Shown here piece after piece: positions 57,840 to 64,000 of a DNA stretch of 64,000 bases. This DNA comes from Lineus longissimus (Eukaryota > Nemertea > Pilidiophora > Heteronemertea > Lineidae): positions 11,167,001 to 11,231,000 of the forward strand of contig NC_088326.1 of NCBI RefSeq assembly GCF_910592395.1. Direction: 5' to 3'. Position numbers and translations under genes: made by a program. The notes below the pieces were generated by a model. That model was not told the origin of the DNA. It ran no database searches and worked only from the letters and a program-made list of their open reading frames with translations. How positions within the stretch are numbered: position 1 is the first letter of the stretch; each line of letters begins with the position of its first letter.

Positions 57840-59110
57840 AAAGTCGTGATGTGATGACTACAAATAGGACCACCATTCTTGCGTCAAGCGACACATCGAT
57901 GATTGAGTTGGCCCGGTCAATACATCCTGACCGTACAGTGTCATCGTGGGACCCCAGATCGTGTTATCGTGTAGTTAGGGGCAGAGGGTGACAGGAATGC
58001 GATGATGAAAAGTGATGTAGTTAGGACACCTACTCGAAGCCAATCATATGAGCACCCTGTTGCTGGGTTTTTATATCATGTTTGTGGGTGACCAGATCTT
58101 CAAAGTTGGCACTAGGGTTTGAGTAAATGGCGTATCTCTCAACAAAAGCGGTATTTGGAGCTACTCCTGTCACACCATGTATTTGAGCAGATGGTTTAAT
58201 ACTGGAACCTGATGATCAACATGACGTGATGCGATGATTACAAATAGAACAGGCCTCCTCGAGTCGAGCGACACATCGATGATTGAGTTGACCTGGTCAA
58301 TATCCACTGACCATACAGTGTCATCGTGGGACCCCAGATTGTGTAGTTAGGGGCAGAGGGTGACAGGAATGCAATGATGAAAAGTGATGTAGTTAATAGG
58401 ACGCCTACTCAAGCCATTCTTATGAGCACCATGCGGCTGGGTTTCTACATCATGTCTTTGGGTGACCAGACCATCAAAGTTGGCATCAAAGTAGGATTTG
58501 AGTAAATTGTGTATCTCAGCCCTCTACAAAAATGTTACTGTGAGCCACTAACCATATCGGATCTCCTGTTACATTGTGTATTTGAGCAGATGGGCATTGG
58601 AACCTGACGACCTACACGTTGAATCAAGCAACACATCGATGATTGAGTTGAGCTGATTAGAATGCCGTGACCAAACAGTGGTCTCGTGGGACTCCAGATC
58701 GATCATGTTATCTTGTAGTTAGGGGCAGAAGGTGAGAGGAATATCATGATGGAGTTAGGACGCCCACCCAAAGCCATTCTTATGAGTGAGGTACTGCGGG
58801 TTTTCTTTATTATGTTCGTGTGTCACCAGGATTGTAGAAAATGGAGTATCTCTCTACAAAAACGGTACTGAGAGCCACTAAACATATCGTACCTCCCGTT
58901 ATATAACGTACTTGAGCAGATGGTTATTGGTACCTGTTGATCTTCATATCATGTTTGTACGATGACTACAAATAGGATGTCATTCTTGAGTCAAGCAAAA
59001 CATCGATTATTGACTTTAGCTGATCAATATATAGTGACGGTAAAGTGCTATCATGGGACCTGAGTTCATGTGATCATGTAATCTTGTAGGTAGGGGCAGA
59101 GGGTGACTGA
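57840..59110 (+). repeat. about 370-bp tandem repeat, 4 diverged copies
   Basis: The phrase acatcgatgattgagttg occurs near 57894, 58273, 58633 and 59000 (spacings 379, 360, 367). Each copy also has gtcatcgtgggaccccaga, gtagttaggggcagagggtg and ttgagcagatgg. Confidence 0.9.
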
Positions 59111-60670
59111 AATGTAATGAGCCCACTTGAGGCCGTTCTTATGAGAAATACAAACCTTAACTTCTTCACCCACCCTTTTAATGGCCCTACATGTATAGGA
59201 AATTATGTTGTCACTGCCCACAAGGCACAACAGCAACTCAATCAAATTTCGGTAACTCCCTGCCCTACTAATGAAATTCATCCAAGGTGAAATAACATCC
59301 GCCTGTCATAGGATGAAGTGCTCACCACAAAGAGTCGCGCAGGCAATCACATTTGAAATGAGTATGTCCAACATCTCAAATGTTAATCATTGTCGAGAAT
59401 GGAATTCCATGTGGAATGTTTATTAGCAAGTCGAAGGGTCAAGATGGTCTCTGTCTTCTTTAGCCACAAGTGGCATTAAACCATTGAGTTTGGTAAATGT
59501 TAGCAGAAAAATCTCAACAAACGACAGGAGCCGCATTAAAATGTGTTCAGACACAATTCCTTTGATGGTCCAGGTCTAGCGGGGCCTTCAAAGCAGAAGC
59601 CATCTGGCAATGTCCTCGGATCCTGCACAACCGTCAGAACAGGCGTCGCTTCCTTGCTACCGAACTTCATCCTTGCCTAATTTTAGACCGTCGACCACTC
59701 TCATCATGAACTCTGACCCCTGGGCCAGGGAGCCTAACCCATAAGAGACTAGCCTGACTATGGTTCCTCTTCATTGGCGGTCTTCATACTTCCTCGGCAT
59801 GAAGTTCCATTGTTATCACAGCTGCTTCCATCAGTAATAATTCATGTCAATACGTTTTTTTTGCCATTGCAACAAGGGTAGCTTATCGCTGTCCAATCTC
59901 GTTGTCATGGTTATATGGAAACTAAAATCACCTAAACCTGGGAGCCACCATTTATATTCTGCGAACGTTCAAAGCAAATGGGCTACAGCTCAAGATCATA
60001 TAGGCGAACTGCTATATCATAAATCGTGTGTTATTGTTGTAAGTCAACGGAACACTAAATAGGTGTCTGCATGTAAGTTGGTAACGTGGAGGTCTTTGCG
60101 GTATTCTACTGCCCTGAAATATGGCATTCCCAGGAGAGAAGCATTCTATACAGGCAACTACTATTTTCTCAGACATTCAGACAGTAATATTGCCAACAGC
60201 TCCTGAGCATAAATCTTTTGTTATTGTTGTCAATTACCAAAGCATGTTTACTGTTTGTCTGCAAGTTGGCAAGGTAGATGCATTGGGTTTTCCCTTGCAA
60301 ATAAAGACCAAGCAGAAGAGAAGCAGTACACAGAGGAACCTACTACATCTTCAAATAGTTCAAAGGCAACAGCTCCAGATCATAAACAGAGTTCTCCACA
60401 AGGTTTTCTCAGGGTAGGGTGGTACCCTTGATATTCAAGAAGTTTTACCAGAGTGCAATACAATGTAGGGTGGGCTGCAATTTAAGGTAGGGTGGCCCTA
60501 TAGAAACCATTTAGAAACTCTAGACCAAGGTAGGGTGGCTCTTTCAAGGTAGGGTGGTAGGCCTGACAAATGGCCTTGTGGAGAACACTGCATAAATTGT
60601 GAATTACCACTGTAAAATTAACAGAACTTGTTCAGTTCTTCCATGTCAGATGCCAACCTACATGTTTTGG
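59111..60670. other. no gene recognised
   Basis: A 71-codon minus-strand frame at 59066-59281 ends in AAG|gtttgt but lacks a convincing acceptor. At 60415-60560 the phrase gtagggtgg occurs five times. Confidence 0.4.
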
Positions 60671-60959
60671 TTATTATTCTCCCTTGAAGAGTGCTAACTG
60701 GAGAAACAGAATTGCTGAACTACCTGTTCAGGAAATGAGGTTCCACTTAAGAATCCTCTACCTTGCAATCGACAACATCAAATCACAATGTCTGTCGATG
60801 ACTACAAATTCGACTGTAGGCCTGAGGTCATTCTCCGTCTCCGAAATTCGTATCAGTCTAGCCATCCAGATCCTCTGGGCATGTCTATTTGTGCTCGACT
60901 TCAAACAGAGTGCAAGACCAATCAAGGGATGCTGGAAATCAGCCACATCTCTTGCAGCG

Positions 60960-61260
60960 AAGGTCATCAAACATATACAAGGCAATCCAGATTTGGGCTC
61001 ACTTCATTCGAGGGATGTGACATGCTATCAAGGGATATTGCAAATCGATGCACCTCTCTTGCATGCAGCACAGACCATTCCACCTCTCCAAAGGCAATCG
61101 AGATTCAGGCTCAAGTCTTTCCAGAGATGTGGACATGTTATCAAGGGATATTGCAAATCAATGCACCTCTCCTACATGCAGCAAAGGCAATCCAATATGT
61201 CAAAAGGCAATCCAGATTCAGGCTCAAGTCTTTTGAATGGTGTGGATAAGCAATTAAGGG
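60960..61260 (+). repeat. about 112-bp tandem repeat, 2.5 copies
   Basis: aaaggcaatccagattcagg, atgttatcaagggatattgc and aaatcaatgcacctctc recur. The repeat lies within a 244-codon plus-strand frame (60684-61418) that I do not regard as a gene. Confidence 0.85.
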
Positions 61261-61949
61261 ATGCCTTACAGCCACTTCTCCTGCAGCGAATCCGGATTCA
61301 GGTTAAAGTCTTCCGAATGTGGACCGCTTGGACCCATCTGCTGGCAATCAATCCGACAGACTACAAAGCGGAAATAGTCTCAAACCATGACCGCACACGC
61401 ATCCTCATAAACAACTGACAAGAAGGACGACGAACAAACTTAACACTGAAAGCATGGCCTGGCATCTGATAAACGACTCGTATGCTGACAGAAACAGCTT
61501 CCGGCTTTAGGGACGGCTCATCTGTGATGAAATATTATTAATGGCAGCACATTCGCAATGTTGAGTGCACCCCGACTGGAAAGATTAGCTAACTATTTTT
61601 ACTGTTTGCCACTGATAAAGGATTTTTTAACTTCTGAACAATAAAAAACCGAAACAAAGTTTTTCTTCAGTTGTCTGTGGCCAAGTAACATTCCAGATGG
61701 AACTGACTCTGTTCAGGCATCTATGCGGCCGCAATAAATAAAATTCAGTAGAACTGTACTTAGCATACATCACATGTACAATTCGTGAGGTCTTGTAAAG
61801 GTGAAACAAACCATAAATATTTAATCACATTTCGTACTAGTCAGCTAATTGTATTTGACAAGAGCCGCATGGCAAGTCCAAAGCATTTTGCTTTCATCCC
61901 TGTCAGCGGGGAAGCCAATTTAGATGTTTCCAGAGGCTGGGAGTGATAA

Positions 61950-62500
61950 GCCGTCACATTTCCTGATACATTTGATGGAAGCCAGACAAGGCAATGTGCC
62001 CGACTGGAACCATGATGGCCTTGGGGCTGCTCTTAACCAAATCTGGATCCTTGGTAGTTGTCTGCCTGTCTTTATGTTTGTCAGTAGCAGCAACGCGTAG
62101 ACTGTTTCCTGATACATTTGATGGAAGCCAGACAAGGCAATGTGCCCGACTGGAACCAAGATGGCTTTGGGGCTGTTCCTAACCAAACCTTGATCCTCGG
62201 CTTGTTGTCTGCCTGTCTTTATGTTTGTCAGTAGCAGCAACGCGTAGACTGTTTCCTGATACAATTGATGGAAGCCAGACAAGGCAATGTGTCCGACTGG
62301 CACCAAGATGGCCTTGGGACTGTTCCTAACAAAACCCTGATCCTCGGCTTGTTGTCTGCCTGTCTTTATGTTTGTCAGTAGCAGCAACGCGTAGACTGTT
62401 TCCTGATACATCTGATGGAAGCCAGACAAGGCAATGTGCCCGACTGGAACCAAGATGGCCTTGGAGCTGTTCCTAACAAAACCTGGATCCTTTATTTGCT
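61950..62500 (-). repeat. 147-bp tandem repeat, 4 copies, open on the minus strand
   Basis: cctgatacatttgatggaag recurs at about 61961, 62108, 62255 and 62402, exact 147-bp period. The minus strand is open for 216 codons (62570-61920) and each copy encodes AILVPVGHIALSGFHQMYQE, then TVYALLLLTNIKTGRQQAED. The last copy is shifted out of frame. No splice sites or known domain; coding status is unknown. Confidence 0.9.
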
Positions 62501-62570
62501 CTCTGAATGTCCAAATGTCTGTAACAGCAACATGATTTAGGGCCGACATTTTGTGCCTTTTATCACTCAA

Positions 62571-63290
62571 GGCAAACCAAAGGTTTCAGTAACGCTATCA
62601 TAACACAAACTACTAAATGGCCGACCAAAAGTTAACTTGCGTACATACTGTCCAGCATATTATATCCCAAACTTCCAGGCCACAGGAGACGTCGACATTG
62701 AGTCGACATTGAAAAAATCGAGGTGCGAAAGGGTTTACAATTTCTTTTCATTGTTCGTTGAATGAATATTATTGTGATTTATATTTTTGCAAATCAAGAT
62801 TATTCTCGACATCTACTGAAATAAAATGCTCGCAGAAATTGGGTAGTTTAAAGTACACCAAATCACAATTCTTGCGTGCTTCTACCTTAACGATCACCTC
62901 AGCTACACATCCTATCTGTGACGACATCTCCTTTGTCATCAAGTCGTTTCATCAGCGTCGAATCTACGCCAGCGGCAAATTATGCCGCTGAATTGATTGG
63001 GAACTATAACCGGTCCAACACCGGTAACTCCGCATGAATAAAATGGCAATTGTGAAGAAATATTGCATCGGAATATCAGAAGAAGCTGACATAGGTGTTT
63101 TGTAATTTGCTTGATTATGCCAAGAAGGCATCTGTGGCTTCGAGAGATTTCTTGGTTTGGAAAATGGCTTGTTGTGTATGATTTGGTTGTAAATTTAACC
63201 ATCAGGTTGTTGATACAGATGATTGCAACAGCTTGCCATGAGGGTGGTTATTTTGGTTCACCAAGGAGAATGTTGGAACGTTCCAGATTT
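62571..63290. other. no gene recognised
   Basis: Ordinary sequence with no exon, repeat or TIR element that I can support. Confidence 0.4.
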
Positions 63291-63545
63291 GGCTGTCAGG
63301 GTGGTGAAAAGGATATATTAGAACCTGTCACCTCTGAGGTCCTTGGTTCAATTCCTGGTCATACTCATGTGGTAGAGAGGGCCCTCGGACAGTGTGGGTT
63401 TCCTACGGGATAAGTGGTGCAATGGGAACATTAGAACAGAGGTCACCTCTGAGGTCCCAGGTTTGATTCCTTGTCTGTCTTGTTATGCTCATGTGGTAAG
63501 AGGGCGACTCCCTCCAACAGTGCGGGTTTCCTATCGGTCAGGACA
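63291..63545 (+). mobile_element. two tandem tRNA-derived SINE-like units
   Basis: cacctctgaggtccttggttcaattcc and cacctctgaggtcccaggtttgattcc occur about 110 bp apart, each followed by ctcatgtggta and gtgtgggtttcctac-like phrases. They share the B-box end with the element at 7690-7800. A partial pogo-like end (ggacagcacctgtcaatccc) follows at 63540-63595. Confidence 0.7.
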
Positions 63546-64000
63546 CTTTCTATTCAGGACAGCACCTGTCAATCCCAAGGGGTTCAACTGTATAGGTCAA
63601 CTGCTCATTCTGTCAATCATTCTACTATCTCAACTACTCCATTTTGGCTCGGTGACCCCTTGGGTCAGCCTGGCACTTAAACATGCTTCCTAAGGGTTTC
63701 GAAGGCACAGCAAATATAGCCGCAATCAAGCTTTTGTTCAACCACTACACCAATCAGAAACAAGTATGTATCCATAGTAACACAAAACGGAGACAGGTCC
63801 ATTGGATAAGTTGACGTGGCCACTAAACCAAAATTGATAGGATGTGACAAAATGGCCGTCCATTTGCTCAACGTAGCGAAGAAGTCACGACTTACTATTC
63901 CACGACATTTGTCCATTTGCGAGAGTCTGGGTTATACCAGATATGACATCGCACGCCAATCACAACGTCAACAAATGGTATTAGGTATTTAATGTGTCTG

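Noticed and set aside
59066-59281. 71-codon minus-strand frame as an exon ending GAAGTTAAG|gtttgt
   Set aside because: No pyrimidine tract before any upstream AG and a weak donor.
60684-61418. 244-codon plus-strand frame
   Set aside because: Runs through a tandem repeat in two overlapping frames; no similarity or splice evidence.

Overview
The window looks like nuclear DNA of an animal, most likely a marine invertebrate. Its content is short exons separated by long AT-rich introns, GT-AG junctions, tRNA-derived SINE-like elements, many short inverted-repeat (MITE-like) elements and many minisatellites. No bacterial operon, viral gene or organelle gene is visible. I cannot name the phylum; a lophotrochozoan, echinoderm, hemichordate or cephalochordate would all fit.

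The only gene I can name is a scribble (SCRIB, LAP-family polarity scaffold) orthologue on the minus strand. It is traced through 25 coding exons from 47009 (most 5' exon seen) to 15292 (most 3' exon seen). All 25 join without breaking frame (3561 nt, 1187 codons). In order they encode: leucine-rich repeats (46935-47009, 42912-43056, 42003-42075, 38405-38450, 37881-38080, 37314-37486); an acidic/proline-rich linker (36756-36898, 32786-32905, 31883-32018, 31296-31465, 30681-30941 and the first part of 30103-30459); PDZ1 (30103-30459, 29495-29773); PDZ2 (28996-29088, 25488-25568, 24292-24597, with two small optional-looking exons between the first two); PDZ3 (24008-24118, 23497-23673); PDZ4 (22806-22985, 19944-20153); and a charged tail (18240-18275, 15877-15933, 15292-15363). 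The N-terminal repeats with the start codon, and the stop codon, were not found. The 5' end probably lies beyond 64000 or inside 47010-64000 unrecognised.

Left of 15292 there are three further minus-strand candidate exons with good junctions and open frames (10499-10590, 3842-3880, 288-494). They belong either to the scribble tail or to an unidentified downstream gene. The rest of 1-15291 holds a 21-bp minisatellite (2440-3107), a 65-bp repeat (13320-13640), a roughly 48-bp repeat rich in TCAAGGTCA motifs (14100-14650), a foldback cluster (8688-9060) and MITEs.

Introns of the gene carry a dense family of pogo/Tigger-like MITEs. One copy (47674-48358) has amplified an internal 18-bp unit to about 31 copies. 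Other TIR families, SINEs and tandem repeats are also present. The right part (48.4-64 kb) has no recognised exon. From 52.5 to 62.6 kb it is dominated by tandem and higher-order repeats, including a 136-bp three-part repeat, 165-bp units whose minus strand reads as ankyrin-like fragments, a 370-bp repeat and a 147-bp repeat that keeps an open frame. I see no dedicated new biochemical system. The most useful novelties are the PDZ2-loop cassette exons, the broken duplicate of the end of an LRR exon, and the repeat arrays.
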